DNA from: Tsukamurella sputi
GTDB taxonomy: Bacteria > Actinomycetota > Actinomycetes > Mycobacteriales > Mycobacteriaceae
Direction: 5' to 3'
Assembly (NCBI RefSeq): GCF_007858445.1
Contig: NZ_VIGV01000001.1
Coordinates: 992,001-1,056,000, forward strand
DNA length: 64,000 bases
Part shown: in pieces, positions 9,932 through 18,726 of the stretch
Numbering within the stretch: the first letter of the stretch is position 1
Layout: the number at the start of each line of letters is the position of its first letter
Program-made: the position numbers and the translations under genes
Notes under the pieces: generated by a model
Told to the model about the DNA's origin: nothing
What the model saw: only the letters and a program-made list of their open reading frames with translations
The model's database searches: none

Positions 9932-11923
9932 TCAGTTCTCCTCCGTGTCCGTGACCGTGACGGTCGCGAGCACCTGGGCCGCGGTCACCTTGTCTCCCGC
10001 ACGCACCGCGATCGACACGACTCCGTCGTGCGGCGCGGCCAGCGGCTGCTCCATCTTCATCGCCTCGATGATCACCAGGGTCTCGCCCTTGGTGACCGTC
10101 TGGCCGTCCTGCACCGGAACCGCGACGACGGCGCCCGGCATGGGGCTCACGACATCACCGCCGTGCGCACCGTCGCGGTCCTTCGAGGTGGACCGCGCGA
10201 GCGGTAGCTCGTACGTGCCGTCCTCGCCACTGACCCAGTAGGTTCCGCCGATCAGGTCGACGGTGACCGGCGTCGAGAAACCGTCCACCACCAGGCGCTC
10301 CCCCACTCGGCGGGCGGTGCCGGACCAGTCGAGCGTCGAGCCCTCGGCGACACCGCGGACGGTCACCGTCTCGCCGAGCACCGAGACGTGAACCTCGCCG
10401 GTCTCGTCGTTCGACGCGGCGAACCGCACGACGGTGGGCTGCGCGCCACCGATGCGCCACCCGGTCTCGGTCCCCCACGGGCCCTCGCCCCGGGAGGCGG
10501 CGACCGCGGTGAGCGCGGCGGCGGCGTAGGCGCGCACCGTCGGCTCGGGCCGGGTGTACGTGGGCGCCAACCGATCCAGCAGCTCGGTGTCGAGCCTGCC
10601 GGAGACCACGTCATCGTCGGCGAGGACGAACCGGCAGAAGTCGACGTTGGTCCGCAGGCCGGTGAGCTGCGTCCCGGCGAGGGCCTCATCGAGGCGGCGC
10701 AGGGCCTGCTCGCGATCCTCGGCGTGCACGATCACCTTGGCGAGCATGGGGTCGTAGTCGCTGCCGACCACGCTGCCCGCCTCGATGCCGGTGTCCACGC
10801 GGACCGGGCCGCGGCGGTCGCTGCGCGGGTAGCGCAGCGCGGTCACCGTGCCGCCGGTGGGCAGGAAGCCCGCCGCCGGGTCCTCCGCGTAGACGCGGGC
10901 CTCGACGGCGTGGCCGGTGAGCACGATGTCGTGCTGCGTCAGCGCCAGTTTCTCGCCGTTGGCGACGCGGATCTGCTGCTCCACCAGGTCGACTCCCGTC
11001 ACCAACTCGGTGACGGGGTGCTCGACCTGCAGGCGGGTGTTCATCTCCATGAAGAAGAACTGGTCGGGACGCTTCGCCGAGACGATGAACTCGACGGTGC
11101 CGACGCCGGTGTAGCCGACCGACCGCGCGGCGTCGCAGGCGGCGCGGCCGATCTCGGCGCGCGTGGCCTCGTCGAGCAGGGCCGACGGGGCCTCCTCGAT
11201 CACCTTCTGGTGCCGGCGCTGCAACGAGCACTCGCGCTCCCCGAGATGGATTACGTTGCCGTGCTTGTCCGCGAGCACCTGCACCTCGATGTGGCGCGGG
11301 GTGTCGACGAAGTGCTCCATGAACAGCGTGTCGTCGCCGAAGGCCGCGGCCGCCTCGCGGCGCGCGGCGGCGACCGCGGCCGGGAGGTCCGCCGGGTTCT
11401 CCACGCGGTGCATGCCCTTGCCACCGCCGCCCGCGCTGGGCTTGATCAGCACCGGGAAGCCGATGCCCTCCGCGGCATCGATCAGATCGGCGTCCGTCAG
11501 CCCGGGGCGGCTGATGCCCGGCACCACGGGGACGTCGCGCTCCACCACAGCCGCGCGCGCGGTGATCTTGTCGCCCATCGTCTCGATGGATTCCACCGGC
11601 GGGCCGAGGAATTCGATGCCGGCCTCCGACAGCGCCCGCGCGAAGGCGGCGTTCTCGGAGAGGAATCCGTAGCCCGGGTGCACCGCATCGGCACCGGTGA
11701 CCCGGGCTGCCTCGACCACCGCGTCGATGCGCAGGTAGCTCTCCGTCGCGGCCGCCGGGCCGAGGCGTACGGCCTCGTCGGCCAGCTTCACGTGCCGCGC
11801 GTCGGCGTCCGCATCGGAGTACACCGCGACGCTGGCGATCCCCAGGGTGCGCAGCGTATCGATCACGCGGCAGGCGATCTCGCCGCGGTTGGCGATCAGG
11901 ACCTTCTCGATCTTCTTGCTCAT
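9932..11923 (-). CDS. accA1: 3-methylcrotonyl-CoA carboxylase alpha subunit (biotin carboxylase/BCCP)
   Basis: A 663-residue biotin-dependent carboxylase subunit: biotin carboxylase domain ([10 protein letters not shown] start, ATP-grasp loop [23 protein letters not shown]) and a C-terminal carrier domain with biotinyl Lys623 in EAMKM. It would carboxylate 3-methylcrotonyl-CoA with the adjacent beta subunit. The ATG at 11923 is preferred; a GTG at 11932 would overlap the accD1 stop by 4 bases and add three residues. The long ORF reading up to 12688 is only the frame of accD1's shadow. Confidence 0.92.
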   Translation of the reverse strand: MSKKIEKVLIANRGEIACRVIDTLRTLGIASVAVYSDADADARHVKLADEAVRLGPAAATESYLRIDAVVEAARVTGADAVHPGYGFLSENAAFARALSEAGIEFLGPPVESIETMGDKITARAAVVERDVPVVPGISRPGLTDADLIDAAEGIGFPVLIKPSAGGGGKGMHRVENPADLPAAVAAARREAAAAFGDDTLFMEHFVDTPRHIEVQVLADKHGNVIHLGERECSLQRRHQKVIEEAPSALLDEATRAEIGRAACDAARSVGYTGVGTVEFIVSAKRPDQFFFMEMNTRLQVEHPVTELVTGVDLVEQQIRVANGEKLALTQHDIVLTGHAVEARVYAEDPAAGFLPTGGTVTALRYPRSDRRGPVRVDTGIEAGSVVGSDYDPMLAKVIVHAEDREQALRRLDEALAGTQLTGLRTNVDFCRFVLADDDVVSGRLDTELLDRLAPTYTRPEPTVRAYAAAALTAVAASRGEGPWGTETGWRIGGAQPTVVRFAASNDETGEVHVSVLGETVTVRGVAEGSTLDWSGTARRVGERLVVDGFSTPVTVDLIGGTYWVSGEDGTYELPLARSTSKDRDGAHGGDVVSPMPGAVVAVPVQDGQTVTKGETLVIIEAMKMEQPLAAPHDGVVSIAVRAGDKVTAAQVLATVTVTDTEEN

Positions 11924-11928
11924 CTCAC

Positions 11929-13461
11929 TCACATCCGGAAGACGCCGTAGGAGACCTCGGGCAGCGGCGCACGGGACGCCGCCTCCAGCGCGAGGCCGAG
12001 GACGGTGCGGGTGTCGGCGGGGTCGATGACCCCGTCGTCCCAGAGCCGGGCCGTGGAGTAGTAGGCCTGCGACTGCCGCTCGAACTGGTCGCGCACGCCC
12101 TGCTTGAACTCCTCCATGCCCTCCTGCTCGCGGCGGACGGAGCCCAGGGTGTCCGCGGCCTGCGGGCCGCCCATCACGGAGATCCGCGCATTGGGCCACA
12201 TCCACAGGAAGCGCGGCGAGTACGCGCGCCCGCACATCGAGTAGTTGCCGGCGCCGAAGGAGCCGCCCACGATCACGGTGAACTTGGGGACACGGGCGCA
12301 GGCCACGGCGGTGACCATCTTGGCGCCGTGCTTGGCGATGCCGCCCTCCTCGTACTGGCGGCCCACCATGAAGCCGGTGATGTTCTGCAGGAACAACAGT
12401 GGGATGCGGCGCTTGTCGCACAGCTCGATGAAGTGCGCGCCCTTCTGGGCGGCCTCCGCGAACAGCACGCCGTTGTTGCCGATGATGCCCACCGGATGGC
12501 CGTGGATCCGCGCGAAGGCGGTGACCAGCGTGGTGCCGAAGAGCTCCTTGAACTCGTCGAACTCGCCACCGTCGGCGATGATCTCGATGACCTTCCGCAC
12601 GTCGTAGCCGATCTTCGGATCGGTCGGCACCACGTCGTAGAGGTCCGTCTGCGGACGGGCCGGGGGCAGGGCCGGGCGCACGTCCCACTGCACCTCGCCG
12701 ACGGGGCCGAGCCGCCCCACGATCTGCCGGACCTTCTCCAGCGCCTCGTCGTCGGAGTCCACGAGGTGGTCGGTGACGCCCGACTTGGTGGAGTGCATGA
12801 GGCCGCCGCCGAGGTCCTCCGCGGTCACGTCCTCGCCCGTCGCGGCCTTCACCAGCGGCGGACCGGCGAGGAAGATGGTTCCCTGATCGCGGACGATCAC
12901 GGTCTCGTCGCTCATCGCGGGAACGTAGGCGCCGCCGGCGGTGGAGCTGCCGAGCACGGCCGCGATCTGCGGGATGCCCGCGGCGCTCATGTTCGCCTGG
13001 TTGTAGAAGATGCGGCCGAAGTGCTCCCGGTCGGGGAAGACCTCGTCCTGGTTGAGCAGCATCGCGCCGCCCGAGTCCACCAGGTAGACGCAGGGCAGCC
13101 GGTTCTGCATCGCGATCTCCTGCGCGCGCAGATGCTTCTTCACGGTGACCGGGTAGTAGGTGCCACCCGAGACCGTCGCATCGTTGGCCACGATCATCAC
13201 CTGGCGGCCGGAGACGGTGCCGATGCCCGCGACCGCACCCGCGGAGGGCGCCTTCCCGTCGTACATGTCCTCCGCGGCCAGCGGGGCCACCTCGAGGAAC
13301 GGGCTACCCGTGTCCAGCAGCCTCCGGATCCGTTCCCGGACCATCAGCTTGCCGCGGCCCTCGTGCCGGGCGCGGGCCCGCTCACCGCCGCCCTGCGCCA
13401 CCCGGTCGAGCCGCTCGCGCAGCTCGGCGACGTTCGCCTCGTGTTCCTCGCGGAATGTCAC
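11929..13461 (-). CDS. accD1: 3-methylcrotonyl-CoA carboxylase beta subunit (carboxyltransferase)
   Basis: A 510-residue carboxyltransferase of the AccD/PccB/MccB family, with oxyanion-hole style glycine motifs ([30 protein letters not shown]) and [15 protein letters not shown] near the C-terminus. Start is GTG at 13461 with AAGGAG 7-12 bases upstream. It is the first gene of the leucine operon, and only 5 bases separate it from accA1. Published work on mycobacterial AccD1-AccA1 holo-complexes assigns them to 3-methylcrotonyl-CoA. Confidence 0.92.
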   Translation of the reverse strand: MTFREEHEANVAELRERLDRVAQGGGERARARHEGRGKLMVRERIRRLLDTGSPFLEVAPLAAEDMYDGKAPSAGAVAGIGTVSGRQVMIVANDATVSGGTYYPVTVKKHLRAQEIAMQNRLPCVYLVDSGGAMLLNQDEVFPDREHFGRIFYNQANMSAAGIPQIAAVLGSSTAGGAYVPAMSDETVIVRDQGTIFLAGPPLVKAATGEDVTAEDLGGGLMHSTKSGVTDHLVDSDDEALEKVRQIVGRLGPVGEVQWDVRPALPPARPQTDLYDVVPTDPKIGYDVRKVIEIIADGGEFDEFKELFGTTLVTAFARIHGHPVGIIGNNGVLFAEAAQKGAHFIELCDKRRIPLLFLQNITGFMVGRQYEEGGIAKHGAKMVTAVACARVPKFTVIVGGSFGAGNYSMCGRAYSPRFLWMWPNARISVMGGPQAADTLGSVRREQEGMEEFKQGVRDQFERQSQAYYSTARLWDDGVIDPADTRTVLGLALEAASRAPLPEVSYGVFRM

Positions 13462-13474
13462 GCCCGCTCCTTTG

Positions 13475-13492
13475 AGTTATTGAGCATTAACT
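13475..13492. promoter_or_regulatory. Palindromic operator candidate upstream of accD1
   Basis: An 18-base imperfect palindrome, AGTTATTGAGCATTAACT, with 7 of 9 positions paired. It sits 14-31 bases before the accD1 GTG, in an A/T-rich patch that stands out from its surroundings. The TetR gene next upstream is the obvious ligand-responsive repressor to bind it. I cannot recall the published BkaR motif well enough to claim a match. Confidence 0.55.
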
Positions 13493-13659
13493 GAAAACGA
13501 GAGTATGTGAGCCCGGCCACCTCTGTCCAGTCTTACCGGCGGGTAGCTTCCGCGCGGCCGATTGGCGGGTTCGCCCGGACGATCCGCCGCGAGGAGCGAC
13601 ACCGTCGTCCCCCAGCCACGCCGCCGTCACCCACGCCACGCCGCGGCCGAGGGCACACC

Positions 13660-13751
13660 GGGTGCGGATGACGGTTCGCACCCCAATCGCTCCACCGCAC
13701 CCGGCGTGCGGGGTGCGCCCGGGCACGTGGAGTGCGGATGCACTTCCGCAC
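13660..13751. repeat. Three consecutive related hairpins in the bkaR-accD1 gap
   Basis: The 307-base gap 13462-13768 contains three 7-bp stem-loops. They are 13660-13666/13677-13683, 13696-13702/13711-13717 and 13732-13738/13745-13751. All use GGGTGCG/CGCACCC or GTGCGGA/TCCGCAC arms. They follow the stop of the TetR gene on the minus strand, so they may act as a compound terminator that insulates accD1. The rest of the gap (13493-13659) shows no ORF with a convincing start. Confidence 0.55.
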
Positions 13752-13768
13752 CCGTTCCGACGGCTCCG

Positions 13769-14383
13769 TCAGACGCCGAGGGCGGCGAGCGCCTTGTCGC
13801 GGAGCAGGGCACGCAGGCGCGGCTGCGGCAGGGCGGGCAGGCTGGGCGCGGCGTTGATCAGGCCGAAGACGGCGTGCACAACGGCCCGGTTGTCGACGGG
13901 GTCGCCGCCGATCGCGGTCAGGGCATCGGTCCAGATCTCCACGTACTGGCGCTGCAGCCGCCGCACCCGGCGCGCGGACTCCGGCGCGAGCGACCACAGG
14001 TCGCGGTACTGCACGCGGATCAGGTCCGGCTCCGAGGCGGCGAAATCGACATGGAAGCCGACGAGGTCCCGCAGCGCCTGCCGCGGATCGTCCGCGTGCT
14101 CGGCCGCGACTCGTCGGCCACCGTCGTACAGGTACTCCGAGATCTCCACCAGGAGAGCGGCGAGCACGTCCTGTTTGCCCGCGAAGTGGCGGTACATGGC
14201 GGGCCCCGACACCCCCGCGGCGGCGCCGATGTCCTCGAGGCGGACACCCGCGAAGCCCCGCTCCGCCATGAGTGCGGCCGCCGCGGCGAGCAATTCGCGA
14301 CGGCGCGCGGCCTTGGCCCGCTCGCGCGCGGTTCCGGCCTCCGGATCCGCGCCGGCACTCCCCCTCGTCGTGGGTACCTCCAT
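13769..14383 (-). CDS. bkaR: TetR-family regulator, BkaR-like
   Basis: A TetR-type repressor with an N-terminal helix-turn-helix (RLEDIGAAAGVSGPAMYRHFAGKQDVL) and a variable ligand domain; 204 residues from the ATG at 14383, or 208 from a GTG at 14395 (neither has a good ribosome site). It sits just upstream of, and in the same direction as, the leucine operon. BkaR of mycobacteria (Rv2506) controls the equivalent cluster, but is divergent there, so the orientation differs here. The role is inferred from context. Confidence 0.75.
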   Translation of the reverse strand: MEVPTTRGSAGADPEAGTARERAKAARRRELLAAAAALMAERGFAGVRLEDIGAAAGVSGPAMYRHFAGKQDVLAALLVEISEYLYDGGRRVAAEHADDPRQALRDLVGFHVDFAASEPDLIRVQYRDLWSLAPESARRVRRLQRQYVEIWTDALTAIGGDPVDNRAVVHAVFGLINAAPSLPALPQPRLRALLRDKALAALGV

Positions 14384-14447
14384 GGCGGGCCACACTACTC
14401 GGCTTGCCCCACTCCCGGCCCCGTGTCATGCTTGTTGCCGTAAGGCG

Positions 14448-14609
14448 CCAATCGTTCGCTGAGGCTCCTTCGCGGAAACAGGCCAGCGACCCCGAACGTC
14501 GAGAGACGCCCCGGGTCAGGACAGGCGCATCCGGATTAAGGGTGCACCCCGATTGGCTCCCGTACTGCGGTACGGGTTCACGCCGCGAAGTGCTGAAGGT
14601 CTGACGTGG
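14448..14609 (+). ncRNA. M-box (ykoK) Mg2+-sensing riboswitch
   Basis: Sequence match to the M-box consensus, read by eye. The conserved blocks GAGGCTCCT (14461), ACAGGCC, CGAACGTCGAGAGACGCC (14495-14512), GGTCAGGACAGGC and the closing GTGCTGAAGGTCTGACG (from about 14590) appear in the right order and spacing. A short P1 is possible between CCA..CGT (14448-14455) and ACGTGG (14604-14609). M-boxes fold on Mg2+ and usually shut off Mg2+ transporter genes. The next gene is mgtC, which fits. Confidence 0.9.
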
Positions 14610-14669
14610 AGGGGCGCGGGATCTTCCTCTTCCCCTCCTTCGGCGCGTGGTTCTTCCGACCGCAGGAGG
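14608..14669 (+). promoter_or_regulatory. Candidate translational switch after the M-box
   Basis: Two mutually exclusive pairings share CCCCTCCT at 14632-14639. It can pair with GGAGGGG at 14608-14614 (7 bp), or its CCTCCT can pair with the AGGAGG Shine-Dalgarno at 14664-14669 (6 bp) of the leader ORF. The first strand overlaps the 3' side of M-box P1, so a folded M-box would favour the Shine-Dalgarno block. The pairings are seen; the regulatory logic is inferred. Confidence 0.55.
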
Positions 14670-14677
14670 TGATGCGC

Positions 14678-14740
14678 ATGCCCGACGACAGTCATAGTCC
14701 GATGCTCGGCACTCCCCGCGTCATCTCGGGGAAGCGCTGA
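14678..14740 (+). CDS. 20-residue leader peptide between the M-box and mgtC
   Basis: A short ORF, MPDDSHSPMLGTPRVISGKR, starting at ATG 14678 with an ideal AGGAGG 8 bases before it. An in-frame ATG at 14672 is too close to that site. It begins with Pro-Asp-Asp, like the acidic/proline start of enterobacterial MgtL leader peptides, which make ribosomes fall off at low Mg2+. Its position, between a Mg2+ riboswitch and mgtC, supports a regulatory rather than enzymatic role. It does not resemble any protein family I know. Confidence 0.6.
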   Translation: MPDDSHSPMLGTPRVISGKR

Positions 14741-14837
14741 GCCTCAACCCATTCGGGTAGCGCACCACCGCGCCGGCGATCGATCCGCCGGTGGCACGAC
14801 GCCGCCCGTCGACAGCGCTCATCACACGTAACGGCCA

Positions 14838-14860
14838 CGCCGCGACCCGTCGTCGCGGCG
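14838..14860 (+). terminator. Strong hairpin in the mgtC leader
   Basis: A perfect 9-bp stem (14838-14846 with 14852-14860) around a 5-base loop, ending 31 bases before the mgtC ATG and leaving a GAGGGAG ribosome site free downstream. No T-run follows. It may be an attenuator that responds to translation of the leader ORF, or an mRNA stability element. Confidence 0.45.
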
Positions 14861-14891
14861 CGATCGGCGTGTCCCGACGAGGGAGAACCCC

Positions 14892-15614
14892 ATGCACGTC
14901 ACCTCGAACATCACCCAGCTCGACATCCTGCTGCGGATCGCCGCGGGCGTCGGTTTCGGCACCCTGATCGGCCTGGAGCGGCAGTACCGCGCCCGCATGG
15001 CCGGCCTGCGCACCAACGCACTGGTATCGGTCGGCTCCGCACTGTTCGTGGTGCTGTCCGCCTTCGGCTTCGAGGGTGGCGACCCCACCCGCGTCGCGGC
15101 GCAGATCGTCTCCGGCATCGGCTTCCTCGGCGGCGGCGTGATCCTGCGCGACGGACTCACGGTGCGCGGCCTCAACACCGCCGCCACCCTGTGGTGCTCC
15201 GCCGCGGTGGGCGCCCTCGCCGGGTCGGGGCTGTACTTCGCCGCCGCCGTCGGCACCGGCGTCGTGATCGCCGTCAACACCGCGCTCCGGTCCGTGGGCC
15301 ACGTCGTGGACAAGGCGCCGGACACGGGCAAGGAGGCGCCCAGCCGGTACGAGTTCGTCGCCGTCACCCGCGACGAGAACGAGGCCCACGTCCGCGTGAT
15401 GCTCGTCCAGGCATTGAGCCGCACCGTCTTCCACCTCCAGTCGATCAGCAGTAGCAACGCCGACGACGGCCTCGTCGAAGTCCGCGCGACCCTGGCCGCC
15501 GACGGCCGGGACGACCGCGCCCTCGAATCGGCGATCAGCCAGTTGAGCATGGAACCGTCGGTCACCGCGGTGCGCTGGAACGTCCTCACCGAGCGCGAGG
15601 AGGCCGACCTGTGA
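14892..15614 (+). CDS. mgtC: MgtC/SapB-family protein
   Basis: Membrane protein of the MgtC family, needed for growth at low Mg2+ and for virulence in several pathogens; it is a regulator of membrane energetics and transporters rather than a Mg2+ pump. The 240-residue protein has an N-terminal helical domain (GFGTLIGLERQYRARMAGLRTN is the family signature, with GGGVILRDG later) and an ACT-like C-terminal domain from about residue 150. Preceded by an M-box and leader ORF. Its stop overlaps the permease start by GTGA. Confidence 0.92.
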   Translation: MHVTSNITQLDILLRIAAGVGFGTLIGLERQYRARMAGLRTNALVSVGSALFVVLSAFGFEGGDPTRVAAQIVSGIGFLGGGVILRDGLTVRGLNTAATLWCSAAVGALAGSGLYFAAAVGTGVVIAVNTALRSVGHVVDKAPDTGKEAPSRYEFVAVTRDENEAHVRVMLVQALSRTVFHLQSISSSNADDGLVEVRATLAADGRDDRALESAISQLSMEPSVTAVRWNVLTEREEADL

Positions 15615-17380
15615 GCACCACTCCCTTCGGCGGCGCCCTGCTCCCGACGCGCGGCCGGGCCGCCCGGCGCGGTCGTGGCGCGGGCATCGCGGCCGACCTC
15701 CTCGTCGTACTCGGCGCCGCCGCCCTGATCTGGCTGGTGATCCGCGTCGGGCAGGGGATGAACGCCCCCGTCGACCTGTCCCGGGCGCAGACCGGCATCG
15801 ACACCGATCCCGCGCAACTGCCCTACTACGCGGCGCGGTCGCTGCTGCGCATGTTCCTCGCCCTCGCCGCCTCGCTGGTGTTCACCTTCGTCTACGCCAC
15901 CCTCGCCGCGCGGTCGCGACGGGCGCGGACGGTGCTCATGCCGATCCTCGACGTGCTGCAGTCGGTGCCGATCCTCGGCTTCCTGTCGATCACGGTGACG
16001 CTGTTCATCGCGCTGTTCCCCGGCTCCACCCTGGGCCTCGAATGCGCGGCGATCTTCGCGATCTTCACCTCCCAGGCCTGGAACATGACCTTCGCCTTCT
16101 ACCAGAGCCTGATCAGCCAGCCGCGCGAGCTCGGCGAGGCGGCGCAGAACCTCGGACTCTCGCGGTGGCAACGCTTCTGGCGCCTCGACGTGCCCAGCGG
16201 CATGATCCCGCTGGTCTGGAACGCGATGATGAGCTTCGGCGGCGGCTGGTTCTTCCTCACCGCATCGGAGGCGGTATCCGTGGCGGGTAAGGAGTACGCA
16301 CTCCCCGGCATCGGCGCCTACGTCGCCTCCGCCTCGGCCGACGGTGACCTCGGCCGCGTCGGCTGGGCGATCCTCGCCATGATCGTGGTGATCGTCGGCG
16401 TCAACTTCCTCTTCTGGAGCCCGCTCACCGCATGGGCGGAGCGCTTCCGGCTGGAGGACTCCGCGACCGGACGCACGCCGAAGTCGGCCGTGCTCACCCT
16501 GCTGCGCCGCTCGCACGCCAGCGCCGCGGCGGGCCGCGTGCTGTCGCCGGTCGTCACCGTCTGCGATCGCGTCTTCGGCGCGCTCGGCGGACGGTCCGCC
16601 ACGACGACGGTGGAGCCGCCCACGCGGCGACGCCTGGGCGACCTGGCCTTCGCCGCCGTCGTCCTCACCGTCCTCGGTTACGGGATCTACCGCTGCGTCG
16701 AGGTGATCCTGCGCGATGCGGGGATCGCCGAGGTCGGCCACGTCTTCCTGCTCGGCCTCGCCACGATGGCCCGCGTCGCCGTGGTGATGCTCTTCGCGAC
16801 CGTCGTATGGGTGCCGATCGGCGTGATCATCGGCCTGAACCCGGCCCTGAGCCGCGCGCTGCAACCGCTCATCCAGATCTTCGCGAGCTTTCCCGCGAAC
16901 TTCCTCTTCCCGCTGGTCACGGCCGTCTTCGTGGCATGGAACATCCCACTGGACTTCGGTGGCGTCGTCCTGATGGCACTCGGCACGCAGTGGTACATCC
17001 TGTTCAACGTGATCGCCGCGGCCAGCGCGATTCCGGGGGACCTGCTCGAGGCCGCCGACGACATGCGGCTGCCGCGCCTGATGAAGTGGCGCTACGTGCT
17101 GCTTCCCGGCGTCTTCGCGGGCTACGTGACCGGCGGCATCACCGCCGCGGGCGGCGCGTGGAACGCGTCGATCGTCGCCGAGGTCGTCTCGTTCAACGGC
17201 GAGGAACACCACGCCTACGGCCTCGGCGACTACATCGCGCGGGCCACCGCCGCGACCGGCGTCGAGCACACCTCGCACCTGCTGCTGGGCATCGTCGTGA
17301 TGTGCCTGTTCGTCGTCGGCACCAACGCCGCCCTGTGGCGCCGCCTGTACCGCCTGGCCGAGCGCCGCTACTCCCTCTAG
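15611..17380 (+). CDS. Fused double ABC transporter permease (SsuC/TauC-like halves)
   Basis: A 589-residue inner-membrane protein made of two binding-protein-dependent permease halves in one chain. Each half has a cytoplasmic EAA loop: GEAAQNLGLSRWQ at about residue 176 and LEAADDMRLPRLM at about 480. In the second the usual Gly is Arg. About 12 membrane segments. GTG start overlaps the mgtC stop by 4 bases, so it is translationally coupled. The halves look like nitrate/sulfonate permeases, but no substrate-binding protein gene is present; coupling to the M-box suggests a Mg2+-linked role. Confidence 0.85.
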   Translation: MSTTPFGGALLPTRGRAARRGRGAGIAADLLVVLGAAALIWLVIRVGQGMNAPVDLSRAQTGIDTDPAQLPYYAARSLLRMFLALAASLVFTFVYATLAARSRRARTVLMPILDVLQSVPILGFLSITVTLFIALFPGSTLGLECAAIFAIFTSQAWNMTFAFYQSLISQPRELGEAAQNLGLSRWQRFWRLDVPSGMIPLVWNAMMSFGGGWFFLTASEAVSVAGKEYALPGIGAYVASASADGDLGRVGWAILAMIVVIVGVNFLFWSPLTAWAERFRLEDSATGRTPKSAVLTLLRRSHASAAAGRVLSPVVTVCDRVFGALGGRSATTTVEPPTRRRLGDLAFAAVVLTVLGYGIYRCVEVILRDAGIAEVGHVFLLGLATMARVAVVMLFATVVWVPIGVIIGLNPALSRALQPLIQIFASFPANFLFPLVTAVFVAWNIPLDFGGVVLMALGTQWYILFNVIAAASAIPGDLLEAADDMRLPRLMKWRYVLLPGVFAGYVTGGITAAGGAWNASIVAEVVSFNGEEHHAYGLGDYIARATAATGVEHTSHLLLGIVVMCLFVVGTNAALWRRLYRLAERRYSL

Positions 17381-17418
17381 ACCTCTTCCCTCGACCCCTT
17401 ATTACAAGGAGGCATCCC

Positions 17419-18726
17419 ATGACCACCGTGACCCGTCCCGGAGACCGGCCGCTGATCCACCTCTCCGGGCTCACCAAGAGCTTCGAGGGCGCCACCGGCG
17501 AGACGCTCACCGTGCTCGACGACATCGACCTGACCATCCGGCCCGGGGAGATCGTCGCCCTGCTCGGCCGGTCGGGATCCGGCAAGTCGACGCTGCTGCG
17601 GATCATCGCCGGTCTCATCCCCGCCACGTCCGGCACCGTCGACGCCGACGGGGCCGCCCTGACCGGACCGAACCCGGGCACGGCCATGATCTTCCAGTCC
17701 TTCGCGCTCATGCCGTGGCTGACGGTGCAGGACAACGTGGAGCTGGGTCTGATCGCGCGGAACGTCCCGCAGGACGCCCGGCGCGAACGGGCGCTCGCCG
17801 CCATCGACACGATCGGGCTCGACGGTTTCGAATCGGCGTACCCACGCGAGCTGTCCGGCGGCATGCGGCAGCGCGTCGGTTTCGCCCGGGCACTCGTGCT
17901 CGAGCCCGACCTGCTCCTGATGGACGAGCCCTTCTCCGCGCTCGACGTGCTCACCGCCGAGAACCTGCGCAACGAGATCATCGAACTGTGGGGCCAGGAC
18001 GACTTCCCGACGCGGAGCGTCTGCATCGTCACCCACAACATCGAAGAGGCCGTGTTGCTCGCCGACCGCGTCGTGGTCCTCGGTTCCAAGCCCGGCCGCA
18101 TCGTGCACGAGACGTCGATCCCGCTCGCGCGGCCCCGTGACCGGACGGCCCCGGAGTTCGAGGCGATCGTCGACGAGCTCTACGGCGCCCTCACGGGCCG
18201 GAGCGCCGAGATCGAGCACGCCCCGGACCCCGGAGAGGCGACACCGGTCAGCCGGCCCCTGCCCGACGCCACCGTCGGCGGGCTCGCGGGCCTCGTCGAG
18301 CTGGTGCACGCCGTCGGCGATCATGCCGACCTCCCCGATCTCGCGGCGGACGTGAACTTCGAGCTCGACGACATCATGCCGCTGGTCGACGCCGCGGCGA
18401 TGCTGGGCTTCGTCGTGGTGGAGGGGAACGACATCGCCATCACCGAGGAGGGACGCACGTTCGTGACGGTGCCCCTCACCGAGGCGAAGGAGGTCTTCGC
18501 GCAGCAGGCCGCATCCCGCGCACCGCTGGTCCGCACCGTCCTGCGGACCCTCCGCTCCTCGAACGACGGGGCCGCCCGGCTCGGCTTCTTCGTCGACCTG
18601 CTGCGCCGCGGCTTCGGACCGGAGGACGCGGAGCGCCAGATGCGGCTGGCGATCGACTGGGGCCGCTACGCGGAGCTCTACGACTACGACGCCGACGCCG
18701 ATCGGATCCGGCTCGACCAGCAATGA
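17419..18726 (+). CDS. ABC transporter ATPase with C-terminal AAA-associated domain
   Basis: A 435-residue ATPase partner of the fused permease. ABC domain at about residues 10-240: Walker A GRSGSGKS (50-57), signature LSGGM (145-149), Walker B LLLMDE (165-170), switch His in VTHN. It is followed by a domain at about 290-425 of the AAA-associated C-terminal type (PF09821-like), whose function is unknown and may sense a ligand. The ATG at 17419 has AAGGAGG before it; the longer frame back to 16432 is a shadow of the permease gene. Confidence 0.88.
   Translation: MTTVTRPGDRPLIHLSGLTKSFEGATGETLTVLDDIDLTIRPGEIVALLGRSGSGKSTLLRIIAGLIPATSGTVDADGAALTGPNPGTAMIFQSFALMPWLTVQDNVELGLIARNVPQDARRERALAAIDTIGLDGFESAYPRELSGGMRQRVGFARALVLEPDLLLMDEPFSALDVLTAENLRNEIIELWGQDDFPTRSVCIVTHNIEEAVLLADRVVVLGSKPGRIVHETSIPLARPRDRTAPEFEAIVDELYGALTGRSAEIEHAPDPGEATPVSRPLPDATVGGLAGLVELVHAVGDHADLPDLAADVNFELDDIMPLVDAAAMLGFVVVEGNDIAITEEGRTFVTVPLTEAKEVFAQQAASRAPLVRTVLRTLRSSNDGAARLGFFVDLLRRGFGPEDAERQMRLAIDWGRYAELYDYDADADRIRLDQQ

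Noticed and set aside
14822-17278. 818-residue minus-strand frame opposite mgtC and the permease
   Set aside because: Very Arg/Asp/Gly/His-rich shadow of plus-strand genes, without motifs, and opposite a well-supported operon.
16432-17418. N-terminal extension of the ATPase frame
   Set aside because: It is the out-of-frame reading of the permease gene; the ATPase starts at 17419 after AAGGAGG.
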